A DNA stretch of 13,385 nt from DATKSS01 sp049582065 (GTDB lineage: Bacteria; Chloroflexota; Dormibacteria; Dormibacterales; Dormibacteraceae), in NCBI GenBank assembly GCA_049582065.1, contig JBAUTF010000120.1, positions 1 through 13,385 of the forward strand, read 5' to 3'. The position numbers were made by a program, and so were the translations under genes. Shown here piece after piece: positions 6,260 to 12,202 of this stretch (the first letter of the stretch is position 1; every line of letters begins with the position of its first letter). The notes beneath the pieces were generated by a model that was not told where the DNA came from, made no database searches, and saw nothing but the letters and a program-made list of their open reading frames with translations.

Positions 6260-6274
6260 AAATCTTAAAGATTT
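6260..6274 (-). promoter_or_regulatory. Putative promoter/operator of the Rieske operon
   Basis: A perfect palindrome, AAATCTT-A-AAGATTT, fills half of the 30-base gap between trpS and qcrA. On the minus strand it contains TAAGAT (6262-6267), a TANNNT-type -10 box ending 9 bases before the qcrA ATG. This would give the bc operon its own promoter with almost no leader, and the symmetry offers a possible repressor site. The palindrome is seen; the function is inferred. Confidence 0.45.
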
Positions 6275-6282
6275 CCGTGCCG

Positions 6283-7263
6283 TCAGCGGTAGGCCGGCAG
6301 GCCGACCGCCTGCCGCACCTCGGTCATCGTGTGCCGAGCCACGTCGCGCGCCTTTTCGCTGCCGCGCTCGAGGATTCCCGAAACACGCTCGGGGCTGAGC
6401 TCGGCGCGCACCTCGCGGAACGGCTTGAACGTCTCGATGATCCGGTCCGCGAGCAGCTTCTTTTTGTCGTGGCACCCGATCTCGGCCTTGCGGCACAGGT
6501 CCCAGTAGTGCTGCCAGTCGTCGAAGAAGTACTTGTAGGTGGCGCACACGTTGCAGGTGCGCGGATGGCCCGGCTGCGTCCTGTACGTGCGCTTGACGTC
6601 GGTGACCATGCTGAGGACCTGCTTGCGGATCACCTCCGGGTCCTCGGTGACGCCGACGATGTTGCCGACCGTCTTTGACATGCGCTGCTTACCGTCGGTG
6701 CCTTTGATCAGCGGAGTCTCGGTCAGCAGGGCGCGAGGCTCGGGAAAGACCGGGGCATACGTTCGGTTGAACTTGCGTGCCACCTCGCGGATCAGCTCCA
6801 GGTGGGCGAGCTGGTCCTTGCCGACGGGCACGCCGCCGCCCTTGACGATGAGGATGTCGGCGCCCTGCAGCACCGGATAGGAGAGCAGACCCAGGTTCAC
6901 GTTGTCCGGGTGTAGCTTGGCCATTTCTTTGAACGCGGGCGTGCGGAGGACCCAGCTCAGCGGCGTGACCATGGAGAGCAGGAGCGACAGCTCGGCCACC
7001 TCAGGCACGTGCGACTGGAGATAGACGACGCTCCGCTCTGGATCGATGCCGACGGCGAGCAGGTCGGCGGTCAGGTCGAAAACCTTGTCCTCGGCCTTGC
7101 GGCCGTCGGGCTCGGTCGTTAAAGCGTGATAGTCGGCCACGAAGTAGAAGCACTCGTACTGCCCCTGGAGCTCGACCCAGTTCTTGGCCGCGCCCAGGTA
7201 GTTGCCCAGGTGGAATCGCCCGGTAGGACGCATTCCGCTCAGGATCCGCATTCGCTCCGCCAT
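6283..7263 (-). CDS. trpS: Tryptophanyl-tRNA synthetase
   Basis: This 326-residue class Ic synthetase charges tRNA-Trp with tryptophan using ATP. The HIGH-type signature is HLGN at 18-21 (GRFHLGNYLGA) and the KMSKS-type loop is RMSKT at 194-198. Other family blocks are FVADYHALT (41-49) and the MVTPLSWVLR/NVNLGLLSYPVLQGADIL region (99-138). The anticodon-binding part has four cysteines: C237-x2-C240 and C257-x6-C264. This resembles the 4Fe-4S site of Thermotoga maritima TrpRS (C-x22-C-x6-C-x2-C as I recall it), but the last cysteine is replaced by lysine (GCHDKK) and a new one appears at C240. The ATG at 7263 has no ribosome site; TAGACT (7273-7278) ends 9 bases upstream. It is divergent from the flippase, with qcrA 30 bases downstream. 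Confidence 0.96.
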   Translation of the reverse strand: MAERMRILSGMRPTGRFHLGNYLGAAKNWVELQGQYECFYFVADYHALTTEPDGRKAEDKVFDLTADLLAVGIDPERSVVYLQSHVPEVAELSLLLSMVTPLSWVLRTPAFKEMAKLHPDNVNLGLLSYPVLQGADILIVKGGGVPVGKDQLAHLELIREVARKFNRTYAPVFPEPRALLTETPLIKGTDGKQRMSKTVGNIVGVTEDPEVIRKQVLSMVTDVKRTYRTQPGHPRTCNVCATYKYFFDDWQHYWDLCRKAEIGCHDKKKLLADRIIETFKPFREVRAELSPERVSGILERGSEKARDVARHTMTEVRQAVGLPAYR

Positions 7264-7272
7264 CGGGCGAGC

Positions 7273-7278
7273 AGTCTA
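7273..7278 (-). promoter_or_regulatory. Putative -10 box of trpS
   Basis: The minus strand reads TAGACT, then 9 bases, then the trpS ATG, with no Shine-Dalgarno sequence. The spacing and the last bases before the start (GCCCG-ATG) are the same as at qcrA. This implies a near-leaderless transcript from the trpS/flippase divergent region; no -35 is clear. Confidence 0.4.
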
Positions 7279-7293
7279 ACGACGCCGGCGAGA

Positions 7294-7299
7294 TAGCAT
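7294..7299 (+). promoter_or_regulatory. Putative -10 box of the flippase gene
   Basis: TAGCAT (7294-7299) ends 9 bases before the TTG at 7309, repeating the spacing seen at trpS and qcrA. This spacing is why the TTG at 7309 is preferred over the TTG at 7303. The -10 boxes of the two divergent genes are only 15 bases apart. Confidence 0.35.
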
Positions 7300-7308
7300 T
7301 GGTTGCAG

Positions 7309-8781
7309 TTGCCAGATCACGATCCTGCCCCTGACCTGCCGGCCGCGAGCGCCGGGCTCGGGTCGCGCGCGCTCCGCAACACCGTCCTGGTACTCGCCGC
7401 GAAGGTGGTCGCCCGCCTGATCGCGCTGGTGACCGTCCTCGCGATGCTGAGGTGGCTTCACCCGGCGCCCTACGGGACATTCGTGACCCTCGTCAACTAC
7501 GCGTCGATCGTCAGCGTGGTGCTCGATCTGGGTTTCAACGTGCTCTTCGTCCGCGAAGGGGCGAGGCACCACCACGAGATCGAGCGCTACCTCCGAAACG
7601 TGATGTCGCTGAGGCTGCTGATGTCGATCGCCAGCCTTGGTGTGCTGGCTGCCGTGTTGTGGCTCGCCGGGCTGGGCAGCCTGCTCGTGCCTGGCTTCCT
7701 CCTCATGGTCTTTACCTCGTACTCGACCCTGCTTCGCAACGGGCTTTACGCAGTGCAGCAGCTGGGGTTCGAAGCGATCGCCGTAGTCCTGGAGAGCTTG
7801 CTGCTGCTGGGCCTTGTCCTCTACGGGATCAAGACCGGACGAGGCGTGACGTATTTCGTGTGGGCTTATGCGGCTCAGTATGCGTTCAGTTGCTTGTACT
7901 TCGCCCTCGTCCTGGCCTTTAAACGCATAGCGGTCATCGGTTGGCGTTTTGAGCTCCCGCTGCTGCGCCAGTGGTTTTGGAAAGGGCTTCCCTTCGCGTT
8001 CACCTTCGTGCTCACGATCCTCTACTTCCGGATCGACCAGCCGATGGTGTACGCGATCCGATCGCACGCGGAGGCCGGATGGTATGGAGCGGCCTCCAAA
8101 CCGTTCGAGGCTCTCCTGTTCATCCCGATGACGCTTCTTTCGGTCGTGTTTCCGGTGCTTTCGATTTACCACCGCGAGCGGCCGAACGAGCTCCTGGACG
8201 CGCTGAACCGGTTCTTCAAGGCCCTGGTGCTCATCGGTTGGCCGATGAGCGTCGGCATCTTCGTGCTGGCCGGCCCGTTGACGAGCGTCCTCCTGGGATC
8301 CAATTACGCCAAGTCCGAGCCGGCGATCGCAATCCTGGCGTTGAGCCTTGGGTTCGCATTCGCCAACAACGCATTCATCGGCGCATTGAGCGCCTCGGAC
8401 CACCAGTCCTCGTTCACCTGGGCCGCCGGCTGGAGCCTGGTCGCCAACGTCGCGCTGAACATCGCCCTGATCCCGACCTTCGGCTATATCGGTGCCAGCT
8501 GGGCGACCGTCTTGACGGAGATCGTCCTGGGGGCGGTGGGCTGGACGCTGACAGCCCGTCACGTCGGCCGCGTCGCGGTTCTGTCGCTGAGCTGGCGGGT
8601 GGTGCTCGCCGGGCTCGTCATGGGCGTGGCCGTATACCCGATCCGCGATCTGGGAGGCACCAAGATCGCGATTCCAATCGCGGTGGGCGTGGTGGTGTAT
8701 GCCGTGGCCGTGCTGCTGCTGCACGCCCTGACGCGCGACGAGATCAACTGGGCCAGGCGCGCGATTGCGATGGCCCGATGA
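7309..8781 (+). CDS. Polysaccharide flippase, MOP superfamily (Wzx/RfbX-like)
   Basis: This integral membrane protein of about 490 residues, with about 12-14 helices, probably moves lipid-linked oligosaccharides across the inner membrane. The N-terminal block LGSRALRNTVLVLAAKV, the amphipathic/helix pattern throughout, FRIDQPMVYAIRSHAEAGWYGAA in the middle and YAKSEPAIAILALS plus IPTFGYIGASWATVLTE in the second half are typical of Wzx-type exporters of the polysaccharide biosynthesis family. The start is a TTG (7309 or 7303); no ATG or GTG fits well and no ribosome site is visible. Its stop overlaps the exonuclease start (ATGA), so the two are probably co-transcribed, although their functions look unrelated. 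The dTDP-sugar genes 2 kb downstream suggest a shared surface-glycan role, but they are not in the same operon. Lipid II flipping cannot be excluded but is less likely. Confidence 0.88.
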   Translation: MPDHDPAPDLPAASAGLGSRALRNTVLVLAAKVVARLIALVTVLAMLRWLHPAPYGTFVTLVNYASIVSVVLDLGFNVLFVREGARHHHEIERYLRNVMSLRLLMSIASLGVLAAVLWLAGLGSLLVPGFLLMVFTSYSTLLRNGLYAVQQLGFEAIAVVLESLLLLGLVLYGIKTGRGVTYFVWAYAAQYAFSCLYFALVLAFKRIAVIGWRFELPLLRQWFWKGLPFAFTFVLTILYFRIDQPMVYAIRSHAEAGWYGAASKPFEALLFIPMTLLSVVFPVLSIYHRERPNELLDALNRFFKALVLIGWPMSVGIFVLAGPLTSVLLGSNYAKSEPAIAILALSLGFAFANNAFIGALSASDHQSSFTWAAGWSLVANVALNIALIPTFGYIGASWATVLTEIVLGAVGWTLTARHVGRVAVLSLSWRVVLAGLVMGVAVYPIRDLGGTKIAIPIAVGVVVYAVAVLLLHALTRDEINWARRAIAMAR

Positions 8782-9638
8782 GCTCCAAGCCACTCTTCCT
8801 CAAGCCGCGCGGGGCGAGCGAGCTCGTGGCATGGGAGGAGATCGCAGTCGACGCGCCCGAGGTGAAACCTCAGACCATGCTCGAGGATTCGCAGTTCGTC
8901 GCGCTCGACGTCGAGACGACTGGCAATGCGCCCTTCCTGGTCCTCGAAATGGGCGCCGAGCGGTTCCGTCTCGATGGGCCCCTTTCCTTCTTCGACACGC
9001 TAGTCGACTGCCGCGCCCCGATCAACCCGTACGCGCGAAGGCGCCATCACATCGACCGCTCGATGCTCATCGGGGCGCCGGAGTTCAAAGACGCGCGCCG
9101 AGCGTTCTTGAGATTCGCACATGGTGCGGTACTGGTCGAGCACAGCCACGACGCCTTCGACACCTGGCTGGTGGGCCGCGGCCTCGAGAGCCCGCTCGAG
9201 CACCCGATCATCGACACCTCAGCGCTGGCGCGCCTGGTGCTCGACCTCCCCAAGGGCCAGACGCCGGGGCTGGCGCGCCTTGTCGGGGACCTGGCCCTCG
9301 ACATCACCCCCGCGCACGCGGCGCTCGACGATGCGAGGGCCACCGCCATGGTCTTTCGGGCGCTCATCGCAAGGGCGCAGGAGAGCCTTGGCTGGAGGAC
9401 GGTGGGCGAAGTGCTGGCCGCGCTGCCGCGCCCGGCCGTCGACCGGACGGCGCCTAGTCGAAGAGCGTCAGCTGCAGGTCGGGCGCCGGATGCTCGAGCC
9501 CGGACAGGCCCACCCCGATCAGGCGCACCGCCCTCGAGTCCACGTGCGATTTCTCCAGCGCCGAGCGGGCGGCGCGGAAGATCGTCTCGCCGTCGTCGGT
9601 CGGGCTCGTCCGGCTCACCTGGCGGCTCACCAACCTGA
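8778..9638 (+). CDS. DnaQ-like DEDDh 3'-5' exonuclease
   Basis: This is a 286-residue protein whose residues 38-200 form a DEDDh exonuclease domain of the PolC/epsilon type. Catalytic residues seen: Asp44 and Glu46 in ALDVETTG (Exo I), Asp128 in EHSHDAFDTWL (Exo II), and His180 and Asp185 in HAALDDARA (Exo IIIe). All five are present, so it should be active on DNA or RNA 3' ends. There is no polymerase or GIY-YIG domain, so it is a stand-alone enzyme; the substrate is unknown. The start overlaps the flippase stop (ATGA). The last 61 residues (226-286) are a low-complexity Arg/Ser/Pro/Gly-rich tail, read from the strand opposite the dinB 3' end. This tail is unlikely to be a domain. A TAG at 9455-9457, one frame over, would end the protein at about residue 226. 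Confidence 0.88.
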   Translation: MSSKPLFLKPRGASELVAWEEIAVDAPEVKPQTMLEDSQFVALDVETTGNAPFLVLEMGAERFRLDGPLSFFDTLVDCRAPINPYARRRHHIDRSMLIGAPEFKDARRAFLRFAHGAVLVEHSHDAFDTWLVGRGLESPLEHPIIDTSALARLVLDLPKGQTPGLARLVGDLALDITPAHAALDDARATAMVFRALIARAQESLGWRTVGEVLAALPRPAVDRTAPSRRASAAGRAPDARARTGPPRSGAPPSSPRAISPAPSGRRGRSSRRRRSGSSGSPGGSPT

Positions 9639-10542
9639 AGTCGGGCAGCTTCAGCTTCACGTATATCGTTCGTGCCCGGACGCCTTCGGCTTTAAGCCTG
9701 CCGGTTACGCGATCGGTCAGGTCGCGGAGCGCCACCTCGAGCTGCTCGCGGTCGCTCACGTCGTTTTCGAACGTTGTCTCCGCTGAGATCGTCTTGGCGG
9801 GCTTGCTGCCGTCGACCGGCGTGCGATCTCGGCCCTGGGCGAACCGCTGCAGCACCGCGACCCCCACCCCCAGCGCCTGGACCAAGCGCTGTGTCTCGTA
9901 CGCGGCCAGCTCGCCCACGGTGCGCACGCCCATTGCGTGCAGCCGCTCCTCGGTCTTCGGCCCCAGGCCCGGGATGACGCCGATCGGCAGCGGCGCCAGG
10001 AAACCGGCTTCGGTGTCGGGCGGGACCAGCACCAACCCGTCTGGTTTGCGCGTGCCGCTGGCGACTTTGGCCACGAGCTTGGAGGTCGCGGCGCCGACAG
10101 ACGCGGTGAGCCCGACCTCGGTGTGGACCTGGAACTTGATGCGTCGCGCGACCTCCTCCGCCGTGGTCGTTCCGTGGCGGGTGCGCGCCGTGACGTCGAG
10201 ATAGGCCTCGTCCAGCGCGACGCCCTCCACCAGCTCAGGTGAGGTGAACCGACGGAAGATCTGGTGCACGAGGCGGCTCGCCTCCCGGTACCTCGCCCCG
10301 TCGGGAGCGACGACTGTGAGCTGAGGGCACAGGAGCATCGCCTCGTGCAGCGGCATGGCCGACCGCACTCCGTAGGCGCGCGCCTCGTAGGATGCCCCCA
10401 TCACCACCGCCCGCTTCGAGCGTCCAGCCACCGCCACGGGGATGCCGCGCAGCTTCGGGTCGTCGCGCTGATGGACCGACGTGTAAAAGGCGTCAAGGTC
10501 GACGTGCATGATGGTGCGGGGCCAGTTTTCGGGTCTCGGCAT
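9454..10542 (-). CDS. dinB: DNA polymerase IV (Y-family translesion polymerase)
   Basis: This 362-residue error-prone polymerase bypasses DNA lesions. Near the start, MHVDLDAFYTSV carries two catalytic acidic residues with a tyrosine at the steric-gate position. GVALDEAYLDV provides the Asp-Glu pair of the second active-site motif; the usual PLSLDEAYLD has GVA here. Blocks KLVAKVASGTRKPDG and PGLGPKTEERLHAMG (helix-hairpin-helix thumb) follow, and the little-finger domain spans roughly the last 110 residues. The C-terminus LQLTLFD is a textbook beta-clamp binding motif (QLxLF). The SVE motif after the steric gate reads SVH. The ATG at 10542 is chosen over the GTG at 10566, which lies inside a palindrome; ATG 10509 is too short. 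It lies downstream of the W-repeat gene on the same strand and is convergent with, and overlapping, the exonuclease. Confidence 0.95.
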   Translation of the reverse strand: MPRPENWPRTIMHVDLDAFYTSVHQRDDPKLRGIPVAVAGRSKRAVVMGASYEARAYGVRSAMPLHEAMLLCPQLTVVAPDGARYREASRLVHQIFRRFTSPELVEGVALDEAYLDVTARTRHGTTTAEEVARRIKFQVHTEVGLTASVGAATSKLVAKVASGTRKPDGLVLVPPDTEAGFLAPLPIGVIPGLGPKTEERLHAMGVRTVGELAAYETQRLVQALGVGVAVLQRFAQGRDRTPVDGSKPAKTISAETTFENDVSDREQLEVALRDLTDRVTGRLKAEGVRARTIYVKLKLPDFRLVSRQVSRTSPTDDGETIFRAARSALEKSHVDSRAVRLIGVGLSGLEHPAPDLQLTLFD

Positions 10543-10562
10543 TTGGCGTCGGGGCCAGTCTG

Positions 10563-10578
10563 CCACAACAACTTGTGG
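10563..10578 (-). promoter_or_regulatory. Palindrome upstream of dinB (possible operator)
   Basis: CCACAA-CAAC-TTGTGG is a 16-base perfect inverted repeat 21-36 bases upstream of the dinB ATG at 10542. dinB is commonly damage-regulated, so a repressor site is plausible. The half-sites do not match known LexA boxes (GAAC-N4-GTTC or CTGT-N8-ACAG), so any regulator is unknown. Confidence 0.35.
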
Positions 10579-10620
10579 GTTTCGGCCGGTTGGTCCGCCT
10601 GGCTGGTGGTTCTAGGGCTC

Positions 10621-10947
10621 CTACGGCCGATTCAGGGCGCCGACCACGTTGGAGAAGACGTTGGCAATCTGGTCGCCCAGAGTCAGCACGATGACCGCCG
10701 TGATGATCGCGACCAGGACCAGGACGCCGACGAACATGGCGACCGTCAGGCCGATCGCGCGTCCGACTCCAGAGCCTTTCGTTGCGTAGCCGGGCGCCGC
10801 CGGCTCCCACGCGAGCCCGTTCCAACGCCACAGCCTGTCAGGCGAGACAGCCGGCTTCCAATCGGCTCCGTCCCACCACCACAAGCCGTCCGCCGAGAAC
10901 CGCGTCTGGGGTGTCAAAGGAGACTGACCGCCTGGGCTCACATCCAT
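10621..10947 (-). CDS. Small membrane protein with two tryptophan-rich repeats
   Basis: A 108-residue protein of unknown function. Residues 18-33 (SADGLWWWDGADWKPA) and 35-50 (SPDRLWRWNGLAWEPA) are tandem copies of a 16-residue unit, S-x-D-x-L-W-x-W-(D/N)-G-x-x-W-x-P-A. A Gly/Lys linker follows, then one long hydrophobic segment (about 64-90) and a short amphipathic tail. The WxWDGxxW core resembles the DUF2510-type motif of actinobacterial membrane proteins, where it precedes transmembrane helices; I infer a peripheral binding module on the cytoplasmic side. The ATG at 10947 is preferred over a more upstream in-frame start because the repeat follows directly and GGGGCTGGG or a TATGTT box lies just upstream. 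It is divergent from rfbA by 47 bases and upstream of dinB on the same strand. No catalytic residues are recognisable. Confidence 0.7.
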   Translation of the reverse strand: MDVSPGGQSPLTPQTRFSADGLWWWDGADWKPAVSPDRLWRWNGLAWEPAAPGYATKGSGVGRAIGLTVAMFVGVLVLVAIITAVIVLTLGDQIANVFSNVVGALNRP

Positions 10948-10956
10948 CCCAGCCCC

Positions 10957-10962
10957 AACATA
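10957..10962 (-). promoter_or_regulatory. Putative -10 box of the W-repeat gene
   Basis: The minus strand reads TATGTT, then 9 bases, then the ATG at 10947. This is the same spacing as at trpS and qcrA, although here the spacer GGGGCTGGG could also serve as a ribosome site. Confidence 0.3.
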
Positions 10963-10981
10963 ACCGCAGAGCAGCACCATC

Positions 10982-10987
10982 TAGAAT
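10982..10987 (+). promoter_or_regulatory. Putative -10 box of the rfbACB operon
   Basis: TAGAAT (10982-10987) is followed by 7 bases and then the rfbA ATG at 10995, so the predicted start point is the A of ATG or one base before it. No Shine-Dalgarno sequence is present. This is the clearest leaderless arrangement in the window. No good -35 is seen. Confidence 0.5.
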
Positions 10988-10994
10988 CCCGGCG

Positions 10995-11741
10995 ATGAAG
11001 GGCGTCATCCTCGCCGGAGGCACCGGCAGCCGGCTGCACCCGCTGACTCGCATCACCAACAAGCATCTCCTGCCCCTCTACGACAGGCCGATGATCAGCT
11101 ATGCGATCGAGGCTTTGGTCCGCGCCGGCGTGTCGGAGATGATGCTCGTCACCGGCGGCACGCACGCAGGTGAGTTCCTCAGGCTGCTCGGCAACGGTCA
11201 CGAGTTTGGCATCGACCGGCTTTTTTATGCCTATCAGGAGAAGCCTGGAGGCATCGCAGAGGCTCTGGGCCTGGCGGAGAAGTTCGTGTCGGGTGACCGC
11301 AGCGTCGTCCTCCTCGGCGACAACATATTCGAGCGGTCTATCCGCCACTGCGTCGATGCCTTCCGCACGCAGGCGAGAGGCGCTCGCGTGGTGCTGTCGA
11401 AGGAGACCGAACCCGAGCACCTGCGCAACCTGGGCGTGGCGCAGTTCGACGACCAGAAGCGGATCGAGCGCATCGTGGAAAAGCCTGCTCAGCCGCCGAG
11501 CGAGTACGCAGTGACCGGCGTCTACTTCTACGACGAGACCGTGTGGAAGGTGCTGCCCGACCTCAAGCCGTCCGGTCGTGGCGAGCTCGAGATCACGGAC
11601 GTGAACAACTGGTACGTCGAGCGTGGGCTGATGGAGTACGACGTGGTCGAGGGATTCTGGGGCGACGCGGGCGAGTCAATGGAGGCTTATTACGCGGTCC
11701 AGGATTTCGTGCGTGCGAAGAGCGTCAACCGGGAGTCATGA
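10995..11741 (+). CDS. rfbA: Glucose-1-phosphate thymidylyltransferase (short form)
   Basis: This 248-residue nucleotidyltransferase makes dTDP-glucose from dTTP and glucose 1-phosphate, the first step of dTDP-sugar synthesis. The N-terminal signature LAGGTGSRLHPLT (6-18) is followed by NKHLLPLYDRPMI (22-34), with the conserved lysine at 23. YQEKPGGIAEAL (80-91), LLGDN (106-110), IVEKP (160-164) and FWGDAG (221-226) are the other expected blocks. Canonical RmlA is about 290 residues; this shorter form, lacking the C-terminal helices of the allosteric site, is common in actinobacteria and archaea. The ATG at 10995 is the only good start and lies next to the -10 box; the frame stays open upstream only across the divergent gene. 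Its stop overlaps rfbC (ATGA), so the operon is translationally coupled. Confidence 0.95.
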   Translation: MKGVILAGGTGSRLHPLTRITNKHLLPLYDRPMISYAIEALVRAGVSEMMLVTGGTHAGEFLRLLGNGHEFGIDRLFYAYQEKPGGIAEALGLAEKFVSGDRSVVLLGDNIFERSIRHCVDAFRTQARGARVVLSKETEPEHLRNLGVAQFDDQKRIERIVEKPAQPPSEYAVTGVYFYDETVWKVLPDLKPSGRGELEITDVNNWYVERGLMEYDVVEGFWGDAGESMEAYYAVQDFVRAKSVNRES

Positions 11742-12202
11742 TCTTGAACGTGCCTGACATCGACGGCGTGGTGCTCAAGGAGCTCACGACCCATGAGGAC
11801 GAGCGTGGCTTTTTCCGCGAGATCATCCGCGAGACTGACGACTTCTTCGGCCATTTCGGCCAGTGGAGCCATTCGTTGATGTATCCGGGGACAGCCAAGG
11901 CATGGCACATCCACCAGCGTCAGACCGACTGGTGGTACGTGATCGGCAACGTCAAGGTGGCGCTGTATGACACCCGCGACGGATCGCCGACCAAGGGCAA
12001 GCTCGCAGAGTTCACGATGGGCGATAGGCACGCGACCTGCCTGAAAATTCCTCCCGGCGTGGCCCACGGCTGCCGCGCGCTGGAGCTCAGCCACCTCTTG
12101 TACGTGACCTCCAACGTCTATGCGCCAGAGGACGAGGGGCGTATCCCTCACGACGATCCCGCGATCGGGTACGACTGGACGGCCGGGCCACCGATCAAGT
12201 GA
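11738..12202 (+). CDS. rfbC: RmlC-like dTDP-4-dehydrorhamnose 3,5-epimerase family protein
   Basis: A 154-residue cupin of the RmlC family, which acts on dTDP-4-keto-6-deoxyglucose. It shows DERGFFREI (21-29), AWHIHQRQTDWWYVIGN (55-71) with the cupin histidines 57 and 59, LKIPPGVAHGCRAL (102-115), LLYVTSNVYAPEDEGRI (120-136) and a terminal DDPAIGYDW. It is shorter than usual RmlC (about 180), and the segment after the first histidine lacks the RGLHxQ...KLV form of the classical enzyme: H-I-H-Q-R-Q-T-D-W-W replaces it, about four residues shorter, and the usual lysine is missing. The fold and pathway are clear from the sequence and from rfbA and rfbB; whether it is the 3,5-epimerase, a 3-epimerase or a ketoisomerase is not. 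The start ATG at 11738 overlaps the rfbA stop, with GGGAG just upstream. Confidence 0.82.
   Translation: MILNVPDIDGVVLKELTTHEDERGFFREIIRETDDFFGHFGQWSHSLMYPGTAKAWHIHQRQTDWWYVIGNVKVALYDTRDGSPTKGKLAEFTMGDRHATCLKIPPGVAHGCRALELSHLLYVTSNVYAPEDEGRIPHDDPAIGYDWTAGPPIK

Noticed and set aside
7276..8793. 505-codon open frame on the minus strand spanning the flippase
   Set aside because: Hydrophilic, Gln/Arg/His-rich translation with no domain; it mirrors the flippase codon by codon, which itself has a convincing helix pattern.
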